Positions 34,152 through 43,492 of a stretch of 64,000 bases of DNA are shown one piece after another. The notes under the pieces are model-generated. The model saw nothing but the letters and a program-made list of their open reading frames with translations, did no database searches and was not told the origin of the DNA. Origin of the DNA: an uncultured Catenibacterium sp. (lineage in GTDB: Bacteria; Bacillota_I; Bacilli_A; Erysipelotrichales; Coprobacillaceae); assembly GCA_900540685.1 (NCBI GenBank), contig UQGS01000007.1, positions 1 to 64,000 of the forward strand, read 5' to 3'. Position 1 is the stretch's first letter, and each line of letters opens with the position of its first letter. Made by a program: the position numbers and the translations under genes.

Positions 34152-36289
34152 TATTTCTTTTCCTCAACAGGTGCATCATGTTTAACGATTGGTTTTGGTA
34201 ATAATGCTTTTCTAGAAACATTGACACCCTTATCAGTAATCTGAGTTACTTTAACTTTTACTGTATCGCCAAGCTTGATTACATCGCCAACTTTATTTGT
34301 TCTATCCCAAGCAACATCCTTAACATGTAAGAATCCATTTGTACCAGGGAATAATTCGATAAATGCATACTTTTCTTCAACTCTTACAGCCTTACCATCA
34401 AAGATTTCGCCTACTTCAACTTTTCTAGTTAAATCCTTGATCATACCTATTGCATGGTCAATGGCTTCCTGAGAGTAATGATAAATAGTTACATTACCTT
34501 CATCATCAATATCAATCTTAACATTATCACTTTCCGCAATAATCTTATTGATCATATCGCCACCCTTACCGATTACATCTTTAATCTGTTCAGGTTCAAT
34601 CTTCATCATAGCAACCTTAGGAGCATATGGGCTTAAGTGATCTCTAGGTTCACTAATTGCTGACATCATGCAGTCCATGATCTGTCCTCTTGCAACCTTT
34701 GCCTGAGCTAATGCTTCCTGTAAAATTTCTTTAGTAATACCATCAATCTTGATATCCATCTGTAATGCACAGATACCGTTCTTTGTACCTGCAACCTTGA
34801 AGTCCATATCACCAAGATGGTCTTCCATACCCTGAATATCAGTTAAGATTGTATAATTTTCACCTTTTTTAACAAGACCCATAGCAACACCAGCAACTGG
34901 ATTACTAATTGGAACACCAGCAGCCATCAAAGCCATAGTTGATGCACAAATTGAAGCCTGTGAAGAAGAACCATTAGATTCTAATACTTCAGCAACAACT
35001 CTGATTGTATATGGGAATTCTGTTTCAGAAGGAATAACCTGTCTTAAAGCTCTTTCACCTAAAGCACCATGACCGATTTCTCTTCTACCTGGAGAACCCA
35101 TTCTTCCTGTTTCACCTACACAATATGGTGGGAAATTGTAATGATGCATGAAACGTTTCTGATCTTCCATTCCAAGACCATCAATCTTCTGTACTTCACC
35201 TAATGCGCCTAAAGTACAAGCAGATAATACCTGAGTTTCACCACGAGTGAACATAGCTGAACCATGTACACGTGGTAATAAATCTACCTGTGCATCTAAT
35301 GGACGTACTTCATCTACTTTACGACCATCAGGTCTTACCTTTTCTTCAGTAATAAGACGTCTTACTTCTTCTTTTTCAAGATCACCAAGAACCATCTTAA
35401 CCTGTTTAATTGTCTTATCATGTTCTTCAACAGTGGCATATTCTTTTTCTTCAAAAGATTCTACAACCTTAGCATCTAATTCATCAATAGCAGCATATCT
35501 TTCAAGCTTACCAGGAATAGAAATAGCTTTGATCATTTCTTCCTTAGCCATTGCTTCTACGCTAGACACGATGTTTTCATCTAATGCAAATAGTGGAACA
35601 TCAATCTTTTCTTTACCAACAGCTTCTACAATCTGTTCCTGGAAAGCAATTAATTCCTTGATCTTTTCATGACCGAACATCAATGCATTTAACATTGTTT
35701 CTTCGTCTACTTCTTTTGCATCTGCTTCAACCATGTTAATAGCATCCTTTGTACCAGCTACTTCAAGGTTGATTTCACTTCTAGCCATATCTTCTGGTCC
35801 TGCATTGACAGTAAATTCACCATCAATTAAACCTACGTTCACACCTGCAATTGGACCATTAAATGGAATATCGGAAATACATAATGCAATTGATGCACCA
35901 AGCATTGCTGCCATTTCTGGAGTTGCTTCCTGATCAACTGATAATACAGTATTAACAACCTGTACTTCATTTCTGAAACCATCTGCGAATAATGGACGGA
36001 TAGGTCTGTCAATCATTCTTGCAGTTAATGTACCATGTTCACTTGGACGGCCTTCACGTTTTAAGAAACCACCTGGAATCTTACCTACAGAATATAGTTT
36101 TTCTTCATAAGTTACTGTTAATGGGAAAAAATCTACATCTTTTGGTTCTTTCCCAGCACATGCTGTAGAAAGAACAACTGTATCATCATATCTTACTAAA
36201 CAAGAGCCGTTTGCCTGTTTAGCCATTTCACCAACTTCAACCTGGATTTTCTTACCATAGAAATCCATACTAAAAATTTGTTTTGCCAT
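34151..36289 (-). CDS. pnp: Polyribonucleotide nucleotidyltransferase (PNPase)
   Basis: 3'-5' phosphorolytic exoribonuclease. The 712-residue chain has two RNase PH domains (about 10-230 and 310-545; FMHHYNFPPYCVGETGRMG in the second), a KH domain with KDVIGKGGDMINKI (about 565-580) and an S1 domain (about 620-695). A promoter at 36313-36340 and a GAGGTG site precede it. Bacillus has rpsO just upstream, as here, though a strong terminator separates them. Confidence 0.98.
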   Translation of the reverse strand: MAKQIFSMDFYGKKIQVEVGEMAKQANGSCLVRYDDTVVLSTACAGKEPKDVDFFPLTVTYEEKLYSVGKIPGGFLKREGRPSEHGTLTARMIDRPIRPLFADGFRNEVQVVNTVLSVDQEATPEMAAMLGASIALCISDIPFNGPIAGVNVGLIDGEFTVNAGPEDMARSEINLEVAGTKDAINMVEADAKEVDEETMLNALMFGHEKIKELIAFQEQIVEAVGKEKIDVPLFALDENIVSSVEAMAKEEMIKAISIPGKLERYAAIDELDAKVVESFEEKEYATVEEHDKTIKQVKMVLGDLEKEEVRRLITEEKVRPDGRKVDEVRPLDAQVDLLPRVHGSAMFTRGETQVLSACTLGALGEVQKIDGLGMEDQKRFMHHYNFPPYCVGETGRMGSPGRREIGHGALGERALRQVIPSETEFPYTIRVVAEVLESNGSSSQASICASTMALMAAGVPISNPVAGVAMGLVKKGENYTILTDIQGMEDHLGDMDFKVAGTKNGICALQMDIKIDGITKEILQEALAQAKVARGQIMDCMMSAISEPRDHLSPYAPKVAMMKIEPEQIKDVIGKGGDMINKIIAESDNVKIDIDDEGNVTIYHYSQEAIDHAIGMIKDLTRKVEVGEIFDGKAVRVEEKYAFIELFPGTNGFLHVKDVAWDRTNKVGDVIKLGDTVKVKVTQITDKGVNVSRKALLPKPIVKHDAPVEEKK

Positions 36290-36312
36290 AAATTCACCTC
36301 ATATTCTTCAAA

Positions 36313-36340
36313 ATTATATCATAAATCAAGTATTACACAA
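36313..36340 (-). promoter_or_regulatory. Promoter of pnp-maf
   Basis: TTGTGT (36335-36340), 16-base spacer, TATAAT (36313-36318) on the minus strand, in the rpsO-pnp gap. Confidence 0.65.
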
Positions 36341-36358
36341 ACAATTATTTGACAGAGA

Positions 36359-36385
36359 CATGAAAAAAAGCCCCATAGGGCTTTT
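36359..36385 (-). terminator. Terminator of rpsO
   Basis: AAAAGCCC/GGGCTTTT stem with a 4-base loop (36366-36385), T-tract TTTTTTT on the minus strand, 6 bases after the rpsO stop. Confidence 0.88.
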
Positions 36386-36390
36386 GTTTC

Positions 36391-36657
36391 TTATCTTCTT
36401 AATCCTAACTTATCAGTTAAAGCTGTATATCTGTCAAGATCTTCATTCTTAAGATACTTTAATAAGTCTCTTCTTCTACCGATCTTCTTTAAAAGACCTC
36501 TGTTAGAATGATTATCCTTTGGATGCTGTTTGAAGTGACCGTTTAACTTGTTGATATCAGCAGTTAATAATGCGATCTGAACTTCTGGAGAACCAGTATC
36601 CTTTTCTACGCGACCATATTCAGCCATGATCTTAGCTTTTTCTTCTTTAGTTAACAT
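36391..36657 (-). CDS. rpsO: 30S ribosomal protein S15
   Basis: Primary 16S rRNA-binding protein of the 30S platform. The 88 residues are the normal length, with VQIALLTADINKLNGHFKQH and SNRGLLKKIGRRRDLLKYL, the rRNA-contact helices. An AGGAGG site precedes the ATG. It follows ribF with an 83-base gap that contains no terminator and could hold the S15 autoregulatory structure. Confidence 0.97.
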   Translation of the reverse strand: MLTKEEKAKIMAEYGRVEKDTGSPEVQIALLTADINKLNGHFKQHPKDNHSNRGLLKKIGRRRDLLKYLKNEDLDRYTALTDKLGLRR

Positions 36658-36740
36658 TACGTTTTCCTCCTAAAATATTTTCTTCGCAATATCCAAGCTA
36701 GATGTAAGAGGTACAAATATCCTAGACATTGTTGCAATGA
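36658..36740 (-). promoter_or_regulatory. Possible S15 autoregulatory leader
   Basis: The ribF-rpsO gap contains repeated GGATATTTG / GGATATTGCG segments that could form alternative stems, ending in AGGAGG. S15 commonly represses its own mRNA through such leaders. No named motif is confirmed here. Confidence 0.3.
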
Positions 36741-37670
36741 CTATTTTACACTATTTTGATATAAAGTCAAATACTTTTTCATGACCTGACTTAAATATTT
36801 TCTGTCTTCTGTTAATTGTGTTTTTAGTCCTTCTAATCCATTAAAAACAGTTTCTTCACGCTTATATAAATAGAAAGTAACCACTACTTCTTGACCATAT
36901 ACATCTTCATCAAAATCAAAGACATTGACTTCTAACGAAAGACGATTGATATCATTGAAAGTTGGATTCATACCAATATTCGCCATTCCTATATAATAAC
37001 GATGATTAATTTCTACAATTGTGCCATATACACCTCTTTTAGGTAAGTATTTCATGCCATAATCAATATTCAATGTAGGAAAGCCAATGAGACGTCCTCT
37101 TTGTTTACCATGAATGACTGCTCCCTTTACTTTGTAAGGTCTATCAAGTAAAGTATTAACTTCTTCAATCATTCCTTGATCCATCAGCTTCTTAATAAGC
37201 GTCGAGGATACTTTTTCTGTTTCATTATACATGACAGCATCTTTCACAATAAGTTCAAAAGGCTGTTTCTTTAAATCTTCTATAGAACCACTATTATGAT
37301 CACCAAAATGGAAATCATAGCCGCATACAAGTCTTTTCAAAGGAAGCTTATTCAAGTATTCATCAATAAAAGCCTGTGGGCTAAGTGCTGCCACTTCCTT
37401 AGTAAAATGAATCACTAAGAGATAATCAATACCCATTTCTTCTAAGAGTTCTTTTTTCTCCTCTAAAGTGATAATTGATTGTCTCTTTTCCCCTTTTAAG
37501 ACACATAAAGGATGCACATCAAAGCTCATGACAGCTGTTTTTGTTTCTCCTTTATATTTCAATACTTCATTAATCAAAGACATATGGCCAAGATGTAAAC
37601 CATCAAAAAAGCCAATCGCAAGAGAAAGAGGTTCTTTTAAGTTCACCTCTTCCATTTTTATGACCTTCAT
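36741..37670 (-). CDS. ribF: Bifunctional riboflavin kinase / FAD synthetase
   Basis: Makes FMN from riboflavin and FAD from FMN. The N-terminal nucleotidyltransferase domain has IGFFDGLHLGHMSLI (about 17-31) and STLIKKLM; the C-terminal kinase domain has RGRLIGFPTLNID (about 190-202) and GVYGTIVEI. At 309 residues the length is normal. Its start overlaps the truB stop by one base, so truB-ribF are coupled as in Bacillus. Confidence 0.96.
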   Translation of the reverse strand: MKVIKMEEVNLKEPLSLAIGFFDGLHLGHMSLINEVLKYKGETKTAVMSFDVHPLCVLKGEKRQSIITLEEKKELLEEMGIDYLLVIHFTKEVAALSPQAFIDEYLNKLPLKRLVCGYDFHFGDHNSGSIEDLKKQPFELIVKDAVMYNETEKVSSTLIKKLMDQGMIEEVNTLLDRPYKVKGAVIHGKQRGRLIGFPTLNIDYGMKYLPKRGVYGTIVEINHRYYIGMANIGMNPTFNDINRLSLEVNVFDFDEDVYGQEVVVTFYLYKREETVFNGLEGLKTQLTEDRKYLSQVMKKYLTLYQNSVK

Positions 37671-38506
37671 TAGAAAAGCCCCCTCAAGCTCTTTAAAGAG
37701 CCTTTTCCATCTGGTCCATATATTGCAAGTAATTTTCCTTCTTTTGAATAAACAGCCACATTATGATCGATATCACTCTTGATTTTCTGACCAGTCATAA
37801 CGATTCTTTCATCTACAACTATAGAATCATAATAAGAGAATACTTCTTCTAAGGGAATCACTGGTCCATTATTTTCTTCAAGTTCTTCTAATGTCACTGC
37901 CTGATCAATCGTGAAATGACCTGATTGATTTCTTACTAATGCGCTCATATGAGCAGGATAGCCTAATGCTTTCCCAATATCTACGCATAAAGAACGGATA
38001 TATGTTCCTTTAGAGCACTTGACATCAATAGTGATTTCATCATCATGTGCATCCACTAAATCAAGCTTATAAATAGTGATTGGTCTTTCTGGAACTTCTA
38101 CTTCTATCCCTTCTCTGGCATATTCATAAAGCTTCTTACCATTAATTTTAATAGCTGAATACATCGGAGGCTTCTGCATAGAATCTCCTTTAAAAGAAGA
38201 AAGTACTTCTTCTAGATTCTCATAACCAGTAAAAGGCTTTGTTTCTAAAACCTTACCTTCAGAGTCATATGTATCTGTCGCACTACCAAGTTTAAGTGTC
38301 GCACGATATTCTTTTTCTTCGCTCATTAAAAACTGCATTGCTTTAGTGGCTTTATTAATACCCACAACCAAAACACCAGTAGCCATAGGGTCAAGAGTTC
38401 CACAATGTCCTACTTTTTTAGTATGCATAATACGTCTCACACGATTAACGACATCATGACTTGTCATACCCTGTGGTTTATTAATTAAAATAATACCATC
38501 CATCAA
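37670..38506 (-). CDS. truB: tRNA pseudouridine-55 synthase
   Basis: Isomerises U55 in the T-loop of tRNAs. The 278-residue protein has ILINKPQGMTSHDVV at the N-terminus and HCGTLDPMATGVLVVG (about 36-51) with the catalytic Asp. KPPMYSAIKINGKKLYEYAR follows, and a C-terminal PUA-like part. Two adjacent Met codons (38506, 38503) are possible starts, with an AGGATGTGAG ribosome binding site upstream. It lies just past the tyrS terminator; no separate promoter is obvious. Confidence 0.96.
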   Translation of the reverse strand: MMDGIILINKPQGMTSHDVVNRVRRIMHTKKVGHCGTLDPMATGVLVVGINKATKAMQFLMSEEKEYRATLKLGSATDTYDSEGKVLETKPFTGYENLEEVLSSFKGDSMQKPPMYSAIKINGKKLYEYAREGIEVEVPERPITIYKLDLVDAHDDEITIDVKCSKGTYIRSLCVDIGKALGYPAHMSALVRNQSGHFTIDQAVTLEELEENNGPVIPLEEVFSYYDSIVVDERIVMTGQKIKSDIDHNVAVYSKEGKLLAIYGPDGKGSLKSLRGLF

Positions 38507-38518
38507 CTCACATCCTTC

Positions 38519-38545
38519 CTAAAAAAAGCAGACGATTGTCTGCTT
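38519..38545 (-). terminator. Terminator of tyrS
   Basis: AAGCAGAC/GTCTGCTT stem with a 4-base loop (38526-38545), followed by TTTTT on the minus strand; it overlaps the tyrS stop codon. Confidence 0.87.
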
Positions 38546-39770
38546 AGATATGATTAATAACGAAGTACTTCTTCTTACCTCTTCTGATAACAGTGACCTT
38601 ACCACCAAAAGCATTGTCTTTTGATACGACAAACTTTTCATCAGTCACCTTTTCACCATTCACAAGAACACTTCCGCCTTTAACGAACTGTCTTGCTTCA
38701 CGGTTACTAGAAGCAGCACCTGCTTTTACTAATACATTTAAGATCTGTTCATCTTCAGTTACATCAATACTTGGCACACCATTAAAGCACTGTTTAACCT
38801 GTTCATAAGTCATGCTCTTGATATCACCACTGAATAACTTTTCAGAAATGCTGACAGCTTCTTCATAAGCATCTGCACCATGAATGAAAGTAATAACTTC
38901 TTTTGCAAGTGCTTTATGTGCTTTTCTTAAGTGTGGTTCATTCTTATTTGATTCTTCTAATGCTTCAATTTCTTCTTTAGATAAGAAAGTAAGGTATTTT
39001 AAGTAATCAATAACCTTGCTATCTTCACTGTTGATAAAGAACTGATACATTTCATATGGTGAAGTCTTTTCTCTATCTAGCCAGATCGCATTTCCTTCTG
39101 ATTTACCAAACTTAGTACCATCGCTCTTAGTAAGTAAAGGCATAGTGAATCCATATGCTTCATCACCAGTCTTCTTTCTAATTAATTCAATACCTGCAGT
39201 GATATTACCCCACTGGTCCTGACCAGCTACCTGTAAATCACAGCCCTTATTTTCATGTAAGTAGTAGAAATCCATTGCCTGCATGATCATATAAGAGAAT
39301 TCAGTGAAAGTGATCCCTTCATCTAATCTTCTCTTGATGATATCCTTAGATAACATATAGTTGATATTGAAATATTTACCATAATCTCTTAACCAGTCAA
39401 TGAAGTTTAAATCCTTAGACCAGTCTAAGTTATTCACTACTTCAAAACCAAATAAGTCTTCAGCCTGCTTCTTTAAGCAGTCGAAGTTATGCTGTACTTG
39501 TTCTTTAGTGATCATTGGTCTTTCAGTTGTTGGCTTTGGATCTCCAATCTGTCCAGTTGCACCACCGACTAAAAGAATTGGATGATGACCTGCATCCTTT
39601 AATCTCTTAGACATTAAGAAAGATGAGAAATGCCCAATATGTAAAGAATCCCCAGTTGGGTCAGTACCGATATAGAATGTCATTCCTCCTGCATTTAATT
39701 TGTCTTTTAAGTCTTCAGAACTTACATCTTTAATGAGGCCACGCCACACTAATTCATCATAAAATGTCAT
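38544..39770 (-). CDS. tyrS: Tyrosyl-tRNA synthetase
   Basis: Class I synthetase charging tRNA-Tyr. The 408-residue protein has GTDPTGDSLHIGHFSSF (HIGH region, about 35-50), QVAGQDQWGNITAG, and KFGKSEGNAIWLD (KMSKS region, about 223-235). The C-terminal S4 domain (ASSNREARQFVKGGSVLVNG) marks the standard bacterial TyrS. It is controlled by a tyrosine T-box at 39.8-40.0 kb. Confidence 0.98.
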   Translation of the reverse strand: MTFYDELVWRGLIKDVSSEDLKDKLNAGGMTFYIGTDPTGDSLHIGHFSSFLMSKRLKDAGHHPILLVGGATGQIGDPKPTTERPMITKEQVQHNFDCLKKQAEDLFGFEVVNNLDWSKDLNFIDWLRDYGKYFNINYMLSKDIIKRRLDEGITFTEFSYMIMQAMDFYYLHENKGCDLQVAGQDQWGNITAGIELIRKKTGDEAYGFTMPLLTKSDGTKFGKSEGNAIWLDREKTSPYEMYQFFINSEDSKVIDYLKYLTFLSKEEIEALEESNKNEPHLRKAHKALAKEVITFIHGADAYEEAVSISEKLFSGDIKSMTYEQVKQCFNGVPSIDVTEDEQILNVLVKAGAASSNREARQFVKGGSVLVNGEKVTDEKFVVSKDNAFGGKVTVIRRGKKKYFVINHI

Positions 39771-39787
39771 AATTTCCTCCTATAATA

Positions 39788-39998
39788 TAAAAGAGAATCC
39801 ATCCAAAGGACGAATTCTCGCGTTACCACCTTTATTCATGTCATAGACATGCTCTCTTGTTGATAACGGTGTACTCACCGTCTAGACTTTGCATCTAGAA
39901 GCTCCAAAGTGTATTCATTCATACTGCTGCACTTATTTTCACCAGCCATAAGTTCTCTAAACCAGCGCATATGAATTACTTGTCTTCTTCATCGCAAC
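39788..39998 (-). promoter_or_regulatory. Tyrosine T-box leader
   Basis: On the minus strand: stem I with the GGCTGGTGAAAA apical part, specifier UAC (39911-39913) within GAATGAAUACACUUUGGAG, and the T-box AAAGGTGGTAACGCG (39819-39833). The terminator stem GAGAAT...ATTCTC ends in TTTTAT. UAC is a tyrosine codon, agreeing with tyrS directly downstream. Confidence 0.92.
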
Positions 39999-40002
39999 TA
40001 AA

Positions 40003-40031
40003 AGTCTACATGAATTCATGTTGTTTGTCAA
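40003..40031 (-). promoter_or_regulatory. Promoter of the tyrS T-box transcript
   Basis: TTGACA (40026-40031), 17-base spacer, TAGACT (40003-40008) on the minus strand, immediately after the ClC gene stop. Confidence 0.75.
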
Positions 40032-40033
40032 TA

Positions 40034-41599
40034 TCAGCTTGTAAAGACACTTTCTAACATCAGTTTTGTTTCATCAAGATGGAATGCATCAACTAAGACA
40101 ATAACACGGTCTCCAGAAATAAGCTTGGTATCCCCTTTTGGAATGATTTCTTCTCCACCACGAATCACTGAAACAATTAGACTGCGGCGTGGAAGCTGTA
40201 AATCCTTAATATAATGATCACAGGCATTTGAACCAAAGCCAACTGTATAACCAATGAGTTCCTTACTATCTGCATATTCTTCCATAGAATGATATGGCTG
40301 ATTGTTTAAAAGATTTGTGAGAAGACTTTCATAAATTGGTTCACTATGTAAAAGGTTGGCTACATAGTAAGAAACAAATGATACAAGGGCAATCGGCAAG
40401 AGCATCTTTAAAGTTCCACTCATTTCCGCAATCAGTACAATACCAGTAATAGGTGCTCTAACAATAGCACTAAAATAGGCAGCCATAGCCATAATAATGA
40501 AGTTCATGAAATATTCTGAAGGAACACCGCACATAATAGCAACCTTACCTACGCTTGCACCAATGAGACTTCCTAAGATAAGTAGCGGAAAGAAGATACC
40601 TCCTGCAGCACCTGAACCAAATGAGACACATGAAATAAGAAGCTTTAATACAAATAATAAGACAAGTGTAGATAAAACAAGATTTGGTTCATTGAGATAT
40701 TCTACAAGTTTATGTCCTCCACCCATGACAAGTGGGCAATAGAATCCTAAGATTCCAGATAATACTAAAGGAATAATGACTCTTTGATGTTTCTTTAAGA
40801 ATGGTGTTTTCTTATAAAGTTTAATAGTTCCCATTGTAACCTTATTATAGAAAGCACCTAATACACCAGCGACAATACCTAGAATAATGATCCAGATATA
40901 GTTCTTTAGAGGAAATGTTTCTTTAATAGAAAAAGCAAGGGTTGGTGATAAACCAAAGATATTTCTACTTAAGAAATCCGCTGTAATAGATGCAATCATA
41001 ACAGAAACAAGTGCACTTGTAGAGAAGTTCTTATGAACTTCTTCTAAAGCAAACATGATACCTGCAAGAGGTGCATTGAATGCTGCAGATAAGCCGGCAG
41101 CTGCTCCTGCTGTCATTAAATAACGTTCTTCCGTTTTTACACGTTTTCCTTTTTGCGCAAGAGCCTTACCAACCATACCTCCTAGCTGGATACTTGGCCC
41201 TTCTCTACCAAGTGATAAACCACCAACTAACGCAAGTGATCCTGCGACAAACTTAGCAACTAATACTCTCCACCAGCATTCATCAATACGTCCCTGTACT
41301 TCTGCTTCTAGCTGTGGAATACCAGAACCCCCAATCATGGGTTCCCACTTTAAAAAGAGTGAAATAATAAGACCTAATACAATTAGACCGATAATCCATA
41401 AAGGCCAATAAGACACATTTTGTGCCACAAAGTCCCTTATAGTGAAATAAATAGATTCTGCATTGGATAAAACCAGACGATATATGATACAGACAGCACC
41501 TGATGCGATACCAACAAGTAACCCTTCATAAGCTAAACGCTTATTGAGTTTACTTCTTTCTCGTAATATATTTGCAGTATCAGATTGATTTTTAAGCAT
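40034..41599 (-). CDS. ClC-family chloride transporter with RCK_C domain
   Basis: Membrane chloride channel/antiporter. Signature regions are GGSGIPQLEAE (90-100), GREGPSIQLG (131-140, with the gating Glu) and SFGSGAAGGIFFPLLI (about 335-350). About ten or more membrane segments span 20-425. The last 80 residues are a cytosolic TrkA-C/RCK_C domain (SLIVSVIRGGEEIIPKGDTKL) that may bind a ligand. The gating glutamate favours H+/Cl- exchange, but that is inference. It stands alone with its own promoter. Confidence 0.9.
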   Translation of the reverse strand: MLKNQSDTANILRERSKLNKRLAYEGLLVGIASGAVCIIYRLVLSNAESIYFTIRDFVAQNVSYWPLWIIGLIVLGLIISLFLKWEPMIGGSGIPQLEAEVQGRIDECWWRVLVAKFVAGSLALVGGLSLGREGPSIQLGGMVGKALAQKGKRVKTEERYLMTAGAAAGLSAAFNAPLAGIMFALEEVHKNFSTSALVSVMIASITADFLSRNIFGLSPTLAFSIKETFPLKNYIWIIILGIVAGVLGAFYNKVTMGTIKLYKKTPFLKKHQRVIIPLVLSGILGFYCPLVMGGGHKLVEYLNEPNLVLSTLVLLFVLKLLISCVSFGSGAAGGIFFPLLILGSLIGASVGKVAIMCGVPSEYFMNFIIMAMAAYFSAIVRAPITGIVLIAEMSGTLKMLLPIALVSFVSYYVANLLHSEPIYESLLTNLLNNQPYHSMEEYADSKELIGYTVGFGSNACDHYIKDLQLPRRSLIVSVIRGGEEIIPKGDTKLISGDRVIVLVDAFHLDETKLMLESVFTS

Positions 41600-41616
41600 A
41601 TATAATCCTCCCAGTA

Positions 41617-41646
41617 ATTATAATGACTGATATTATTTTAACACAA
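41617..41646 (-). promoter_or_regulatory. Promoter of the ClC gene
   Basis: TTGTGT (41641-41646), 18-base spacer, TATAAT (41617-41622) on the minus strand. It lies between the ccpA terminator and the ClC start. Confidence 0.6.
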
Positions 41647-41654
41647 TCTAAACG

Positions 41655-41681
41655 TGTAAAAAAGGATGCCTCAGCATCCTT
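41655..41681 (-). terminator. Terminator of murC-ytxG-ytxH-ccpA
   Basis: AAGGATGC/GCATCCTT stem with a 4-base loop (41662-41681), followed by TTTTTA on the minus strand, 6 bases after the ccpA stop. Confidence 0.87.
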
Positions 41682-41687
41682 CTTTAG

Positions 41688-42692
41688 TTATTTAGTTGTA
41701 TCACGCTTGATGAATGTATAATGCATTGGCACTTCAGCTTCATCAATTTCTTCATGATTTAAGATCTTTGTAAGAAGTCTGATTGCGATGGCACCCATAT
41801 CATATACAGGCACATGAATAGTAGTAAGAGGTGGACGACAGATAGTTGCATAGCTTGTATCCATCATACCAACAACCTGCATTTCTTCAGGTACATTGAT
41901 ACCATGATCAATGGCTGCATTTACAACAGCAACTGCTTCCTTGTCATAACCAGTTAAAACTACATCATGCTTATGAGTACTGAAATATTCATTTAACTGA
42001 GGATAGCTTTCTTCATAGTGGTTTGATACATCCACAATATAGTCTTCAGGAAGTGTTTCACCACTATCTTTGAATGCTTCTTCAATACCTTTCGCAAAAT
42101 CATTTAAGTCAACTAAGTTCTGAGTTGCTCTTACAAAGCAGATATCTTTCTTGCCCTGTTCAATAAACTGTTTAGTCATATCATATGCGATACTCTTTGC
42201 ATCAACATATACAGAACAGATATCTTCATCAGAAATCTTATACCCAACAACAACCGCAGGAATACGGTATTTTTTAATGAGATCAATTTCTTTATCAATA
42301 CAGTTGTTATTGAATAATACAACACCATCAGCTCTTGACTTAATAACCTTTTCAATAACTTCTTCAATAGGGTTACCTAAACCAAGTTCATCTGTTGTAT
42401 ACATAATGATATTGAAGTCTAAAGTACGTCCAGTATCTCCAATACCACCAATCATATCTTTTACATGTCCAAAAAGTGACTGTGGGAAAACAACCGCAAT
42501 AGTTGTAGTTTTACTAGTTGCAAGACCTCTTGCAATCTGATTAGGCTTGAAATCGAGTCGTTTAATTGTTTCAAGTACACGTTCTCTTGTTGCAGGCTTT
42601 ACAACATTTGAACCATTAATTACTCTTGAAACTGTTGCAAGTGAAACATCAGCTGCTTCTGCAACATCATAGATTGTTACTTTCTTCTTCAT
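41688..42692 (-). CDS. ccpA: LacI-family regulator, probable catabolite control protein CcpA
   Basis: The helix-turn-helix is VTIYDVAEAADVSLATVSRVINGS, followed by the hinge helix NQIARGLATSKTTTIAVVFP, very close to CcpA. The rest is a periplasmic-binding-protein-like effector domain. The order murC-ytxG-ytxH-ccpA is that of Bacillus (minus ytxJ and aroA), which strengthens the call. The ATG at 42692 has AAGGA five bases upstream; a Met 7 codons earlier overlaps ytxH. A perfect cre lies in the pfkA promoter of this window. A paralogous sugar-specific LacI regulator is the alternative. Confidence 0.82.
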   Translation of the reverse strand: MKKKVTIYDVAEAADVSLATVSRVINGSNVVKPATRERVLETIKRLDFKPNQIARGLATSKTTTIAVVFPQSLFGHVKDMIGGIGDTGRTLDFNIIMYTTDELGLGNPIEEVIEKVIKSRADGVVLFNNNCIDKEIDLIKKYRIPAVVVGYKISDEDICSVYVDAKSIAYDMTKQFIEQGKKDICFVRATQNLVDLNDFAKGIEEAFKDSGETLPEDYIVDVSNHYEESYPQLNEYFSTHKHDVVLTGYDKEAVAVVNAAIDHGINVPEEMQVVGMMDTSYATICRPPLTTIHVPVYDMGAIAIRLLTKILNHEEIDEAEVPMHYTFIKRDTTK

Positions 42693-42693
42693 A

Positions 42694-43173
42694 CTAGTCC
42701 TTGATTTCCTCAATCATTTCATCTAGCTGTTTTTCAACATCATCGATTTCCTGATCAATGGCATCTTCATCAATCATAGCAGCCTTATCGTTAATCATTG
42801 TTTTAACTTCGTCGATTTTCTGATTTACACGTCCAGTTACTTCTACAACTGAACCTTTTACCTTTTCAAAATTATCACTAGATTTTACTTTTTCTGCAAG
42901 AACTTCTAATTTCTTCTGGACTTCATCTACTTTTTCTTTAGTAGTTTCTTTAAAATCATCAGGATCAAATTCATCTACTGACTTTTTAATATTTTCAATT
43001 GTTTCACCTAATTTAGCTTCTACATCTTCTCTAGTAAGACCTGCTAAGTAGTCATAAGTTGATTTTGATTTAGCTTTAATGTCTTCTCTTAATTCGCTAC
43101 CTTTTTTAGGTGCAAATAAAACACCTGCTAAAACACCTAATCCTACTCCGAATAATACTTTTCCGAATTTCAT
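42694..43173 (-). CDS. ytxH: YtxH-family protein
   Basis: A 159-residue protein with an N-terminal hydrophobic/glycine segment (KVLFGVGLGVLAGVLFAPKKGSELRED), the YtxH (gas-vesicle/general-stress) signature. It is followed by a long amphipathic helical region rich in Lys/Glu that probably forms coiled coils. The precise role is unknown; Bacillus YtxH is a general-stress protein encoded in the same murC-ccpA neighbourhood. The stop is 1-2 bases from the ccpA start. Confidence 0.85.
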   Translation of the reverse strand: MKFGKVLFGVGLGVLAGVLFAPKKGSELREDIKAKSKSTYDYLAGLTREDVEAKLGETIENIKKSVDEFDPDDFKETTKEKVDEVQKKLEVLAEKVKSSDNFEKVKGSVVEVTGRVNQKIDEVKTMINDKAAMIDEDAIDQEIDDVEKQLDEMIEEIKD

Positions 43174-43184
43174 AATTATACCTC

Positions 43185-43481
43185 CTATTTTTTCTTTAAT
43201 ATGTTTTTCAAGCCTAATACCGTTCCTAAAACACCTGCACCTGATCTCTTCTTATTAAAAATACCGCTGACTACATTGATAGGTTCATTGAGCTTATCCA
43301 TTTTATAGTTGATATCATCCACTGTGACATTTACTTTAGAAACTGTTGTTTCTAAATGCTGTGCCAAATGGCTGACATCCTTTAAAGTTGTAAGTGCATG
43401 GATAAGAAATACGCCTAGTGACACTAATGCGAATACACCAGCGAGCACTAGAATACATAGACAAATTGTTAAGATATCCAC
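43185..43481 (-). CDS. ytxG: DUF948 membrane protein (YtxG-like)
   Basis: A 98-residue protein with one N-terminal membrane segment (LTICLCILVLAGVFALVSLGVF) and then a helical heptad region (LETTVSKVNVTVDDINYKMDKL), the DUF948 pattern. The Bacillus counterpart YtxG lies in the same murC-ytxG-ytxH order. Function unknown; it probably works with YtxH at the membrane. Confidence 0.82.
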   Translation of the reverse strand: MDILTICLCILVLAGVFALVSLGVFLIHALTTLKDVSHLAQHLETTVSKVNVTVDDINYKMDKLNEPINVVSGIFNKKRSGAGVLGTVLGLKNILKKK

Positions 43482-43492
43482 GGGATGTCCTC

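Noticed and set aside
35247..35672. 141-residue plus-strand open frame inside pnp
   Set aside because: Antisense shadow of pnp with no ribosome binding site and low-complexity Ser/Thr content.
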